DNA of 64,000 bases. Source: Warburgia ugandensis (Eukaryota > Streptophyta > Magnoliopsida > Canellales > Canellaceae). Each line of letters opens with the position of its first letter. The first letter of the stretch is position 1. The notes beneath the pieces were generated by a model that did not search any database, was not told the origin of the DNA, and saw nothing but the letters and a program-made list of their open reading frames with translations. Shown piece after piece: positions 47,301-59,620 of the stretch. The stretch lies in assembly GCA_035236585.1 (NCBI GenBank), contig CP141138.1, forward strand, positions 32,189,437-32,253,436, written 5' to 3'. Position numbers and translations under genes: made by a program.

Positions 47301-48933
47301 AATTCCATCAATGCTAAAAGTAAATTAAATTTGAAATTTTGTATGAAAAACCTCGAGTTTATCACATTTTTGCACTTCTACCCTAAACTTCAATTTGATT
47401 CAATTACACCCTCAATTTAACTAGTTAGCTCAACTAGACTCCAAGTTGAGATGAAGGTGGCTGGTAGCCTAAGAGCCACCTTACTCATCTATTTGCTGTA
47501 CTTGGCTATTGAAAAACTTGTGTGTCATTGACCGTCTTGTATGGTTTTTAACCACCATTAAAAACAAAATGTTAAGTATAAAAAAGAAACAAATATCTAA
47601 TCATTTAGTCCTCTGGCCTCGAACAGTCACATGAAAATTTGATTGTTCTCTCATTGGTAATGACACCCCTTCAATAGAATACCAAAGACCCCACCCACTT
47701 AAGAAACCAAATTCTACAACTTGTGGGCAAGTAGGTCTCCCTAAAAATGGCTAGAAAACTAGGCTTCCTTGTTAGAAAACTGGATTTGAGATCTAGAAGA
47801 GAGAAAATGTTAAGGATTTGAGGAAAAAGGGCTTGAAGAATTAATAAGTTGTTTAACAAGCGGAGATGTGGAAGAGCATTTTGTAAGTCCAATCTATTCT
47901 TGAATTTCACCATCTATTCTTGCATTTAATAAGTACAAAAACTTGATGTGTTTAAATCAACAAGTGCATGGGCCCACTATATCTTCGACATGGAAAATAT
48001 GGTGTAACAACCCCAAAATTTTACTATTGCATGATCGAGGTCTGAGTTTTCTAGGAGAATAACTTTTTATGGATATGGAATCAAGAACTAAAACATAAAT
48101 AGTTAGATTCTACTTAGAAAATGGAATCCAATGACTCAAAGAACGCTGAAAAAGAAGTCAGAATGAAGAAGTTATGGGACTTCAAAGTCAGGGCTATTAT
48201 GAAAATTAAAAGTGAAAAAAAAAATAGAAACCACAGGGGCCATTTTGATAATGGCACTCCCTCCCACTTAAACCCACAAAGGAACGATCTGTTCCCAAAC
48301 TCGACAGCACCAAGGAGAACTAGATGGGGAGAAAGAGTGGGGGAAGAAGAAGAGGGAAGAGGAAGGAGAAGAAGATGAGAGAAAAGAGAGGGAACTGGAA
48401 TGGGAAAGGGACAGTGAGTGCGAAAGAAAACCCATCCATGCCGAGAAGAAGAGCTGGGCAAGGGTTTTCGTGTCGCCAAAAAAAGATGGAGCTTGTCAAT
48501 GAAGATGGAAGCTCGGATTCCAAATCCGAACCCCCTACCTTGCTCGCCCCAAAGTCTAGGGCAAAAGCCCTTTGTTTCCATTGTGCTCAGAGGAGAAAAA
48601 TTGGGTTTTGCAGCTGGCCAGAGTTACAGGCCATCATCGGAGATGACTACAGCTCGGATTGTTGATTCCAACCAGTCATCTTCCACGACTGGCCTAGGAG
48701 AACAATAACCTTAAGATTATTTGGAGAATGGAGATCATCTTGACCATCAATCAGAGGGGAGCAGTGCGTGCAACGTGAATAGGAGGATTTCAATTGAAAT
48801 TAAGGTCGATCTGGCTCATTCAAGGGTGGAGGAGGCACAGAAACACGCTCTGAAGGTAAGATCTGTGAAACCCTAATTTTGTTTTCATGAAATTTGTTAA
48901 ATCTATGAGATTCTATGCTAGATCTAAGTTTAT

Positions 48934-49388
48934 GGACGATCTAATCGTCCATTTCATTATCCAAACCTAGGAATTGGTAAATAGGTGCTTGATAAAAAGC
49001 TAAATTTGAACAAGATCGTCGATATAGGCTAGAACTGATCGAACAATCTCAGCCATCCGATCAGGGAACTATTCACACAGTAATTTTGTAGTGTCTAATC
49101 GACGATTAGACATCATGGATGGGTTTAAGAACACTAAATTAACTAGGAGATGACAAAGATTGTAAAATTTGGATAGGGATCGATCAGACAATCTTAGCAG
49201 TCCAATCTATTCCTATGTAAAACATTATATAGAGACATTTGATAGATGATCAGATGTTACTAGTAAATGTCCCAACCTAGAATAAGGCAACCTTTTATGA
49301 TTTGAAAGGGAAATAGATTGGATGATCAAGATCATCCAATTTTTCACTGTTCAAATAATGGATTTGTGATGTCTGATCAATGATCAGA
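48934..49388 (+). repeat. Cluster of short palindromes in LTR
   Basis: Perfect inverted repeats: 48934-48950 (7-nt arms, loop cta), 49092-49112 (9-nt arms around gac), 49317-49340 (11-nt arms around aa) and 49372-49388 (8-nt arms around a), plus a degraded one at 49238-49254. Most share a t-g/a-atc...gat-c/t-a core. Comparable palindromes occur in the related LTR at 13067-13087, 13238-13257 (10-nt arms, no loop) and 13351-13365. Confidence 0.85.
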
Positions 49389-50790
49389 TGACACATATGA
49401 TTTCTAGGACCCTGAATTAACTAAATATGACCATCCAGGATTGATTAGAGTCCCAAACAAGGGATTAGAACCCCAATCAACTGTTGAATCCATGATTAGA
49501 GTTGATAGCCCTAATTAGAGGGAAAATTATAGGAAATTATTGATCCAAGGTTGAGAATAAATTAAATAGATTTGAAATGAATTGAATTGAATGAGAAACA
49601 GGGACCTCAAATATATGATCACGACCCTAAGTCTATAATCAAATACAGAGAACATAGGATCAGACCCTTAGATCATAATTAAACCTAAATATCTATGTGT
49701 ATGCAAATGTATTGAGAAAAAAATTGTTATTCATTGTACAAATGAAGCATGTATGGTCGATCGTGGAAGGAGGGTGATTAAAGCTAGTGGAATCTAATAA
49801 ATGCATCACATGAGGTAGGTGGATATTTTGAGAAAGCATGTCTAATAGTAAGATCCATGTTCTGAACATGGTCTTATTTCTGATTATGAAGATTATGATA
49901 TTGAAATGATATAATTGATATTGGATATGCTTAGAATTGTAATGATGAAAATAATGTAAAGTAAAAGAATTGCATGTTTATAATTCATGCTTATGACTTA
50001 TGCATCTTCTGTGTAAAATTGTGAAATGTCATGATGGTACGTGGGTACCATGTCAGTATGTGTGATGTATGAATCTAAGTTTGTTAAGATACATCCTTGG
50101 TGGATTATCACCAAATAAGTGAGGATGTTATTCTTGTTATGAAGTATATGAATAGGCAAATCACCTTTTATTATGATTATTTTAAACCTGGGCATGGAGG
50201 CCTGAGAGTTTTGTTTTAGACAGGCATATGCCTGGGGATGCCATGCTAGGAGAGTTATGAGGGTTTGGCCACCCACTCTTCGAAATTTATGACATGATGG
50301 ATACCTTGCCCTATGTGTGGCTAAAAGTCGGGTAGGGCAATTATGGGAAGGCCCTACTGCGAAAGTTCTGTCTCCCCATATGGACAGTGACATTGTTTTT
50401 CCACTGTGGTATCAACGGTATATAGAGGCAAACATCTAGGCGCGCTGTTATGAATTGGTGCTATGATTGCATAGTAGTCCTTATGTTTGATGCACTATGG
50501 TGCTTATATGATGGCATTATGAGATACCTTATATGATGTGGCATGATGATATGCCTTATATTGTTTTCCCAGCAGTGGCTAGAGGATTGTGGACCCTGTA
50601 TAGTGAGGGGCATGAGGATTATATTGATATACCAGTAAAGGTTCGATGATTATGAACCCCACATGATGAGGGGTATGATTCTGAAACCCAGTATAGTTTG
50701 AGAATGTTAATTATGATACTTATTGAGTATATTCATAATTTTATACGCCTTTTAACAATTCCAATAGATGTGGATAAATGCTATATGCAT

Positions 50791-50894
50791 ATGATTGAGG
50801 GCGTAGTTTCATATAAGTTTTCATTAGGCCCTTGTGGTCCACCCCTTCCTCGAACCCTGCATAGGTGGAGCTTTGTGCATTGGGGCTGCCCTTT
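50791..50894 (+). mobile_element. Au-type SINE, 3' part, inside solo LTR
   Basis: The segment 'ggcccttgtggtccacccct' is followed by 'tcgaaccctgcataggtgga', 'gctttgtgcattggggctgc' and cctttt. It is the 3' half of the plant Au SINE. It is bounded by tatatgcat at 50782-50790 and 50895-50903, a fitting target duplication. The tRNA-like 5' half is missing or degenerate. Confidence 0.7.
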
Positions 50895-52727
50895 TATATG
50901 CATGGGTAGAACTATTATGCAAAGTATGATTTATGAAATTTGATTATTGTATCTAAATGATAAATGATAATTGCAAATACTTGATTTATTAATGGATTAT
51001 TGATAATTAGGAAACATGCTACTATTTGATTATCAATTGATTATTAGATTATAAAACATGTTAATACTTGTTTTAACAATGGAGTAATGAATTATGAAAT
51101 GTATTGTAAATTCAAGTCAATATAAATGTTATGAGAATGAATATTCTGAATAATGCAAATTAATTAATTCATTTTTAAATTTAACATGCTTCTTAAACTC
51201 CCATACCAAGCATAGCTTGTTGCAATATTGTAAATGTTTTATGTTTATAATATCTCAAATACAAATAAACAGGAGAAGATGTATACAATAAGAGGAATCC
51301 TACAACCATACTTCTGCGATCAGGTATACACTTTAATAAAGCTTTTGTTTTGTATAGTTAGTCATTTGATTTGTGATATTGGACATTTAATATGATGTTT
51401 ATAGGGGATATGTAAGTGAACCACTGAATGGGTCCTATTTTAAGAAATGAACGTCTTCTAGAAAAATTATATATATGACATTTGGGTTTGTGGAAAAATG
51501 AATTTCAAAGTAAAATCTTTCACTGCTTTGACTTTTAAAATATAGAGGCACGCCATCTTTTCAAAGTTAACACAAAATTTTTTCATGAAAAACCTAGGGT
51601 GTCGCATATGGGTTGGTACCACGAGACTTCAAATTTTAGGAATTTTAATTAAAACTATTTTAATTACTTTAACCTAAACAACAACTTAAATTATTTTAAA
51701 ATTTTCTAAAGATGAAGAATTCTTTTTAAAAATTATGAAATCACTTAGAAACAAAGCTTAGGGTCTAGAATATATTATAATGCAATTAAACAAGTCTATG
51801 ATCAAGTAATTGGAATTTTTTTCCATTCATTTAATATTTTTTATTGAAGTTCAATATTAGGGTTTTCTTATTTCAAAGAATTAATGCAAGTTAATATATT
51901 TACTCAATGCATAATCTATCTTTTTATAGCACAAACTATCAAAGATTTTTAAATATTAATCTTTACTAATCCAACATAATTAGTATCTCTACCATAGGAA
52001 GTACAAGATAAATCCCATGTAGAAATCACCAAATAAATGAATGAGTGTTAGTTTCCTTAAAATAATATTAAGCACATATTTTAAGTTCACTTTTACTTTA
52101 TAAAATATTCGTTCAATTACACCAACTTCATCCTAACCTTAGGAAAGAAAATTTACCTATCATGTTTGGAAATTAAATCACCAAGAATCTAAATTTGACA
52201 ACTATTCTATGTTATTGAGTAAAAATTACACAAGTTTAAAGAATTAATTACTAACTAAAAATTCAAATCTACTATGAAACAACTAAAAAAACTAACTATA
52301 ATATTTTCATTTATCATAATAAAAATATGACAATGGTTCCAAATCAAAGAAAATAATAAAAATAGAAATCCTATGATAAGGAGAGATTTCACCGAGTTGA
52401 TGTTGTGTTGCTTGATAAGAATCACTTTGAATTTTCCGAAATGCACTATCGCTGTTCTTTCTTCCTTCAAACAATATCTTACTCTTGTTGTATCACTAAA
52501 CAAGGGCAAATAATGTTTCCCAACAACCAAAATCTAAAGGAGAATTTTACACTAAAAAATCCCAAAATTATGTCTCTAATTCCATGGCTTATGTCTGTAA
52601 AATAAAGAGGGAGAAAGGATATTCAAAAGACATGTAAATGAGTTGATCTTGATGAGATAATTAGATGAAATGATATTGGATAAGATGGTAATGAATGGTG
52701 AAACTAAAATTGAGATGATGTGTGGAA

Positions 52728-53045
52728 AAATTTAGAAAAATCAAACAAGATGGGAATGGGAAAAGGTGTGTAAAAGAGGGTGAACTAAGGATGATGGAAA
52801 GAAATAGTTAAGTCATGAAATTTGGGATGAAATTTTATGGTGCAATAGGTTGTAGGACTAAGTAGTAAGGACATTAATTTTAAAGTGATATAAGATAGGG
52901 GGAAATTTAGAAAAATAAAACAATGTAAGAAAGAAAAAGGGCATGTAAAAGAGGGTAAAAAATAGGAGGTAGAAAGGAATAGTTAGGGTATGAATTTAAG
53001 GGAGATATTTGGTGGTGTGATAGAGTGTGGGATGAATATTATAGG
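52728..53045 (+). repeat. Degenerate tandem repeat, 175-bp unit, 2 copies
   Basis: aaatttagaaaaat begins at 52728 and 52903. Each is followed by a g(t/c)(g/a)tgtaaaagagggt block, a gga(a/t)(g/a)..gaaa block with aatagtta, and a g(g/t)g.gg(a/t)..at segment. The units have clearly diverged. Confidence 0.7.
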
Positions 53046-54007
53046 TCATGAAAATCATGTATGAGTGTAATGGAAAAATATGAAAGAATGGATGCCTAAA
53101 GGAAGGAGTAATGGAAGAAATCAATGAAAAACTCACCTCCTTTGGATGGTTTACATGGACAACCCCTTTGGAATCCATTCTACCCTTATTCTATAAGTAC
53201 TCAAGGTTCCTCACTTCTTTCAATTTTTACATTTTTGAAACACATGCATTGCTGACCTAATAATTCAAAAGTTTGATATTTTGCAGGTTTAGAAGCTAAT
53301 CCTGAGTAAGTATGTGAATCATCATAATTTTTTTGGATTTAATTAGGATTTTTCATATTTGTAGGTAATGTGAAGGTGATCCAAAGGCCAAGATTGATTG
53401 AAATGAGAATTGAAGATCAATAAGAAAAGATCAAACTAAAACCTAAAATGGCATCAATCCAAGGCGTGATCAAAGTTCAAGACCATCTTAAGGCAACCAA
53501 GAAGGCAATGAAAATCATCAAAGGTGATTAAAATGGTCCATGCAAAAATCCATACATTTCCATCACCTTTGTATGAGAATTGGAGCCACTCATGAGGTTT
53601 CCTAGTCTAATTATGAAACCTAAGTAAGCCAAGCCATCCAAGTTTTCAAGCTAAGAGAGTTAGCCATTCTAGCCACCAAGGAATGAGCCATCAAAGTGAG
53701 CCATCAAGCCACATGGAGCCATGCCACATAGAATGACTCAAGTGGAGCACCAATTTAAGCAACTATCCTAAGTGTTATTTTCAAATGATAAGATAATCAT
53801 GCATTGGTGGACCCATCAAGAGTGAAAACTCCCTTTTCCACTCACATTTTCCTTTTTATCTCACCACACCTTGGGGTTCCTTGTTTTTTACTTAAGGGAG
53901 CCCATCTTCACCTTCCTATGAAGAGGATGCCCCCTTGCTTAGTTGGAAATTTTAGGTGGTTTCCTAGTTAGGAAACCCCTAGATCTATTTCAAGTCAATG
54001 CAAAAAA

Positions 54008-54051
54008 AAGAAGAAGAAGAAGAAGAAGAAGAAGAAGAAGAAGAAGAAGAA
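54008..54051 (+). repeat. (AAG)n microsatellite
   Basis: About 14-15 uninterrupted aag units. Confidence 0.95.
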
Positions 54052-56400
54052 AAGACTAGATATTTTCATCTTTCCTAATCCATTTTTCTTTTATTTTTAT
54101 CCATTTTCAATAGCCAAATTACCATATATTTATAAGGGAAGGAGCTGCATGATCTTCCTACAAAGAGTACGCCTCCCCCCTTTCTAAATACATGGCAGTC
54201 ACCCATGATGTCATCTTATGACCTCACTTGCCCACCTAACTTTCCTACCCTAAAACCCTAAATATAGATCCAATTTTCCTTCTTAATTAAGCCCTCATCC
54301 ATTGGAAACCCAAAACTCTATAAATTCTTATGGATTCCATGTTTTTTACCTAAGTAGAGGTTGATGAGAAACCTTGAATCATAACACTCTTCCTTCAGTG
54401 ATCTTTGGAGTTGGACTTTGGCTTTCTTTTGGGTTGTTATTCCTTTGGATTTCTTAGTTATTTCTCTCATTATTTGTACTTCAATTCCAAGTTAGTATTT
54501 TAGTTTCATTGCTTTGATTTCATAGTTGTTTTGCTTGTGTTTTTGTTCTCTAATTCCACACACTTCCTTCCACTTTGCTTTTCCTCATTTTTTATTTTTT
54601 TTACTTCATATTCTTAATTTCTCTTGCTCGTTCTCCCAAGATTCAAGTTAGTTCTTCTCTGGTAGTGGCAACCAAAAGAAGGAATAGCTTGCATCCTTAT
54701 TTCCCTCTTAAGAATTTCACATTTTTCTCCTTTAACTCTACTTAGTTTTAGCCATCTTTTTCCATAGTCCATCCATTCATCCATCTTCTCCCTTGAATTC
54801 CTTTCTCAATTTTCTTTGCACGTTATCTTACTTTATATTGTGTTTTTGTTGTTGCTTAGATTAAGTTTTAGTGCTTAATTTTGTGTACAATTTTCAAATT
54901 ATATACATGTTATATGCGCATATTTTTTAATGTAATCTGGCATTGATTTAATAAAAATCTTTGAGGATTCTTGTTCTTGTCTAGTTCTTATATCCAAGTA
55001 CTTTAGATCTGGGTTGTTATCTTGTAGAGAAATTGTTGTTTCAGTTGCATTATATGTTTGATTGATTTGAAGTTCTAAGTGCTTAAAATCTAGAAATTGT
55101 TCCCTTCAATCTTTATGTTTTGTTTTCAACCATCAAAATATCTTATTTTCTTGAATCCTTATGAACTTATTTAGATTTTTAGGTTGTTTATTAAGTTCAT
55201 AGATTAGGTTGCATATTAGTTTACTTTTGAATCATTAAATTTGGCCACCTTTGAACCCATGAACCATTTGCACCATCCATAGATCATGCACATGGAATAA
55301 TTTTCTTTGATTATTGATTAGTTTAGTTGCTTCATTATGTTTTGATAGTTGTTGATTAGTTATTTGTATCTTAGTTTAAGTTTAAAAAGTTCCCTTCTTG
55401 AATTTTAGAAAGTTTCATTTTCTAGTTTAGGAAAGTGTTAAGATAAGAAAGTCTCATTTTTAGCAAGTTTTCTTGGTTTACTTCCTAGATTGATCATGCT
55501 AGTTTTGATTAGTTTCCTTTACTTGAATGCATATTAGTTAGGTTTGTTTCTAATTCCACTGCATATCTTTAATTTTAGAAAGTTTCTTTCAGTTATAATT
55601 TCTAATTCAATGCATGTTTCCAATTTCATGTTGTTTACTTTACTAGTTCAAATTCAAATCCAATCAAATTTTCTCTTTGATTGAAGTTAAGCACTTTAAA
55701 TAAAATCTCTCCAACATACAAATATGTGAGATTCCTCATGGAATTGACCTCTCTCATGTACAATACTACTTTGATTCATGCGCTTATGAGTAATATTAAA
55801 GCTAAACTATTCTCCTAGCTAATCATCATCCTAAAAGCATCTCTTATATTTTCTTTTATGACCCCCTTTTTTTTCTCCTTCTTGTTTCCTTTTCATCCCA
55901 TTCCCTTTCCACCTAAAAAATGCATGTTTTCTCTTGTAAAACATCCATTTTTCTTGTCTTTCCCTTTCTCTTTTATTATGCCAATCTCAGTCATTCATAC
56001 TTTATTTCTCATATTTATATTTAGCTTAGGGATATGTTTAACCTTGAAAAGAATGGATAGGATTTTGTCTACCATTCATCATAGAAAAACCATTTTTAAG
56101 TCCCTAGAATCACCCCTTAGGTACATGTTTTCTCCTTCCTAATAAATCTCCATAGCCACCATTTTTTCCTCTGATCAAACAAATTTCATTCTACATCCTA
56201 GCCTTCCTATATTTCCTAGAAGGAAACATGTTTTATCCCCTTGTAAAAATGTGTTCCTCCTTGAATTTAGGTGGGCATAACAACAACAAAGTTTCCTCTA
56301 ATGAGATTTAAGTTTGGTCTTCTTTGCATGGCTTCTTCTCATTGGTCTACCTTGGTCTAGGTATTGTCTTATTGGTCTTTTAGGCTAGCTTTGATGCAAA

Positions 56401-58682
56401 TATAATCTTTACCTTTAACTCTTCAAAAGTCATGATTAACTAATATCATGGATTTCTCATTTTAACTCCTCTTCATTACACCTATTTCTTCATTATCCCC
56501 TTATATTTTCTCCATGTAAAAGCATGTAATTAAGCTTGTAATATATCCTACCTTATGTCAAAAATATTTAATACCATGTGGGGTCCCTTCAAGTTAGAGA
56601 GAGTGGTTGAGATTATTCTATAAGTAGGTCCCAGGTTCTACTTAGTTGTCCATGCACATGTGCCTTCAGTGTAGGTGAACTTAGCTTCTCCTATAAGCTC
56701 TTCAAAGGTGGTAGAATGTGTGCATGCACTCATGCAAAGCTTGCCACCTTGTATTTTAATAAAGACATCCTCTCTTGCATGGTTTCAATCTGTTAATATT
56801 CCTAGAGTTTGGGATAGTGCTAAAGTCGATAATTACACTTCATTAGCATTCTAAACATTTTGGACTTCAAGGTTTATGGATTGTGGATTCATGACTTTTC
56901 CTGAACGGTGATTGGAGTCTCTTTTAGGGTTTTGACCTGCTAAAAATAACAATTTCTTAGTTGTACCCTAATCCTATAAAATGTGAAATAACCCTTAAAT
57001 AGTGATATTTAAGATAAAATCCAAGGTTAAAACTGCTAAATCTAGAGATATCATATGTAATATTATGAGTATATCAATACAAATGAACTAATGCCTCTCA
57101 TTGCCAATCTCTATGATGTGTCTTAATAATTTCTGCAAGTGCATGGCTCTACCATAGTATAGAATTGGCAAATATGGGTCAATCCGATGAGGACTTTTTG
57201 ATAAACAGTGTTAATTAAAACCTTAAGTTGCTTTACTCTAACCTAGAAAACAAGGAAGAAAATGAATAATTCTATATTAAAGAAACTAAAATAAAGCAAT
57301 GAAACTAACTAAGACATAAAGCAAGGAAATAAACCAAACAACTATGAAAAGAAAATAAACTTTTGCCTCATTGAACTTTAATTACAATTGGATACAAGAA
57401 ATAAAGGAAAACAAAGAAATTAAAGAGACTTTCTTGTAGTTGCAATAGGAACCCTTTGTTGTGTCACTCAATAAGGCTATTTACACATCCTCTTCTTCTT
57501 TCTCAAGCTTGAACTTCGCTTAACAGTCTTCTTGTTGTATCTCTCAACAAGTGTCTATACACTTACATTCAATCCAAAGTACATTAATCTACAACCAAGC
57601 TTTTTTCATCTCCTTAACCCAACATAGCAAAAACTTAGTAGAATCCTCAACCATGCTTTAGGATTTATAAGAGTCCTTGACTACCACTAGAAGGTTTCTT
57701 CCTTTTCCTCTATTCCCAAATCCCAAAGAAAGAGAAAATATGAAAGAAAGATGGAAGGCTAGAAAGATACGGAGTGCATGTGAAAGTGAAGAAGAGTGGA
57801 AGCACTTAGATGTGGAAGAGATAGGTGAGGTAGATGGGGTGTGTGTGTGATACAATGAGGGAAAAGTGGTGGGTTGTAATGGTAGATGATGGTAGGAGGA
57901 GGTTAGTGTGTGTGATAGAGAGATGGGGAAAGGGGGTGTTATGCAATGAAATAGAAGAGAATGAGAGAAGAAGAAGATGGGGAAGAAAGAAAGAAAGAAA
58001 GGGAACTGAGGATAGAAGAGCTTACCTCTTCTCCAATGGATGAACTTTGATCTTGTGGGAGCTTTAGTAAAGGTGATCTCTCTCCCCCTATTTCTCCTAG
58101 ATTTAGCTTTCAAGTAGAAGGGAAAGGTAAAATATTTAAAAAAAATTCTTCTTTTTCACCTCTTATTTAGAGAGTTTAATAAGTGAAAATCCTAAGGATG
58201 GATGGCTAATATTTAAGGGAGAAAGAATAGTTGAATGGTTGAGATAGAAGAGAAAATGGGATGTTAAAGTGAAAGGATAAAAGGTGGGTGTGGAATCCAC
58301 TTTAGGAAGGTGGATATGATTTGGAATGAAAGTTGAGTAAGAGTTGGGTAGGAAAGTGGAATGTGGAAGGAAGGAAAGTGGTAGGAAAGAAGCTTGCTTA
58401 GAAGGGTAGGAAGAGAGGTATTTTAAGAAGTTAAGTTGATTTTTTTTTAAATTAGAAAGTGGCTAAAGGGGCAAAACGTCTTTTTCATAATTGGATAGGG
58501 GAATGGATTAGAAGGGATAAGTTGGATATAGAAATAAATAAGATAATAGGAAGGTAAGGAATAAGTAGGAAGGAAAAGAGATGGGAAGGAAAGAGGGGGA
58601 AATGGAAAGTAGGTGGAGAGAGTCCGGGGATTTCAAAATTAGAAAGTCTTAAAGGAGGGGGAGTAGGGGGTGCGATTTCCTA

Positions 58683-58737
<55 letters not shown>

Positions 58738-59620
58738 GTGTATTTTAGAAACCCTAAGATGCATGGACCATTGGATGAGGATAAGTGGTTGGGATATTCC
58801 TTTTCCTAGGGTTTTGGTTTGACTTTTCAACATAGAAAAGGTGGCTAGGGTTTTGACCTTTCCAATGCTTCATTGCCAACCCTTAGATCATGCTTACCCT
58901 ATCTTGAATAGATGTGATTCCTTTAGGATATGTAGATCTTCCTAAAACTTTATTTCCTCTCTACCATTGGATTGGATTGAATGACCTTGATTCCTTATAG
59001 ATCTCTTCATGCATTTGACTTTGGACCAAGTAGACTTCACCATCTTTGCGTGGATAAGATGTCCAATCATTGGTTGATCTTCTTCTTTTGGTTGAGTAGG
59101 AGAATAAAAAATAAGTAAAAATTCTTCATGTGGGTCCTAGTCTTCTTTCATTTATGAGAAGCTTTCATTATATATGATCTCATTTTTATGTAAATTGAAA
59201 TTCTCACATAAACTTCCAAAGGTGTTGAAATGCATGCATGCATTAATGGATGGGAAATTTTCCACCTTTTCTACATCATTTGAGTAGGAGTTGTGCATGG
59301 GTTTTGACTACTCTAACTTTAACATTGACACCCAATGATTATTCTAAACCTCAAAGACTTGATTTTTGGCATGTATGGGTCCATAGTGAAACTTGGTCAA
59401 TGAAATTGCTCTTTTAAGAGTAAAATTGGCTATCTTATGTATTTTTTTATTTGTACCTTGGACCTATAAAATAGTATAATTAACCCTAATTAGTGATATT
59501 TAAGTGATTTCTAGGGCTAAAAGATGATAAATATTAGGGTATGTATATAATATATAGGAACTTATATTTTTACTAGTCCTTGAGGAAAATTATAGAATAG
59601 AAATATAGAAATGTAAAAAT
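56401..59620 (-). other. LTR-like debris, minus orientation, with a repeated segment
   Basis: On the minus strand 57200-57135 reads 'ggattgacccatatttgcca..' then '..catgcacttgcagaaa', a typical U5 end of Tat/Athila-type LTRs. The segment around 56955-57080 recurs around 59450-59580 in the same orientation ('cctataaaat', 'tagtgatatttaag'), consistent with two LTR starts. The low-complexity minus frame 57658-58113 is Ser/Phe/Pro-rich and lies in the pyrimidine-rich leader. No gene. Confidence 0.4.
58685..58740. repeat. (GT)n microsatellite
   Basis: About 28 gt units with a single gc interruption near 58732. Confidence 0.95.

Larger units (their letters stand above)
43945..48002. other. AT-rich intergenic sequence, no gene recognised
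   Basis: Frames of 60-80 codons (44898-45080, 46124-46345, 46564-46776, minus 47671-47913) show no domain. The stretch holds a 164-bp tandem duplication (45239-45566) and a MITE-like repeat (46240-47300). The rest shows nothing identifiable. Confidence 0.5.
48003..51606 (+). repeat. Solo LTR, gypsy long-LTR family, palindrome-bearing (3604 bp)
   Basis: It starts tgtaacaaccccaaaatttt and ends aaaacctagggtgtcgca, flanked by tatgg at 47998-48002 and 51607-51611. Early sequence (48110-48260) aligns with 4630-4790, e.g. 'aatggaatccaa' and 'ggccattttgataatggcac', so it is a divergent relative of the 1-7168 family. It is closest to 11001-14179. The overlapping frames on both strands at 48114-48708 lie in its purine-rich leader and are not genes. 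Confidence 0.9.
51612..56400. other. AT-rich region with gypsy LTR-like traces, no gene
   Basis: No frame with a domain was found. A ttttgcaggt motif at 53278-53287 and a leader-like T/C-rich stretch at 54350-54800 resemble plant gypsy LTR/leader sequence. The segment 55730-55795 reads 'cctcatggaattgacctctc', then '..tactactttgattcatgc' and 'gcttatgag', close to the U5 end of Tat/Athila-type LTRs in plus orientation. Frames such as 55858-56142 and minus 52255-52530 are low-complexity. Confidence 0.4.

Noticed and set aside
48114-48708. Overlapping frames on both strands (up to 155 codons)
   Set aside because: All lie in the purine-rich leader of the 48003-51606 solo LTR. They are mutually overlapping with no domain.
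57658-58113. 151-codon minus-strand frame rich in Ser, Phe, Pro and His
   Set aside because: It lies in pyrimidine-rich LTR-like leader sequence, is low-complexity, and has no motif.
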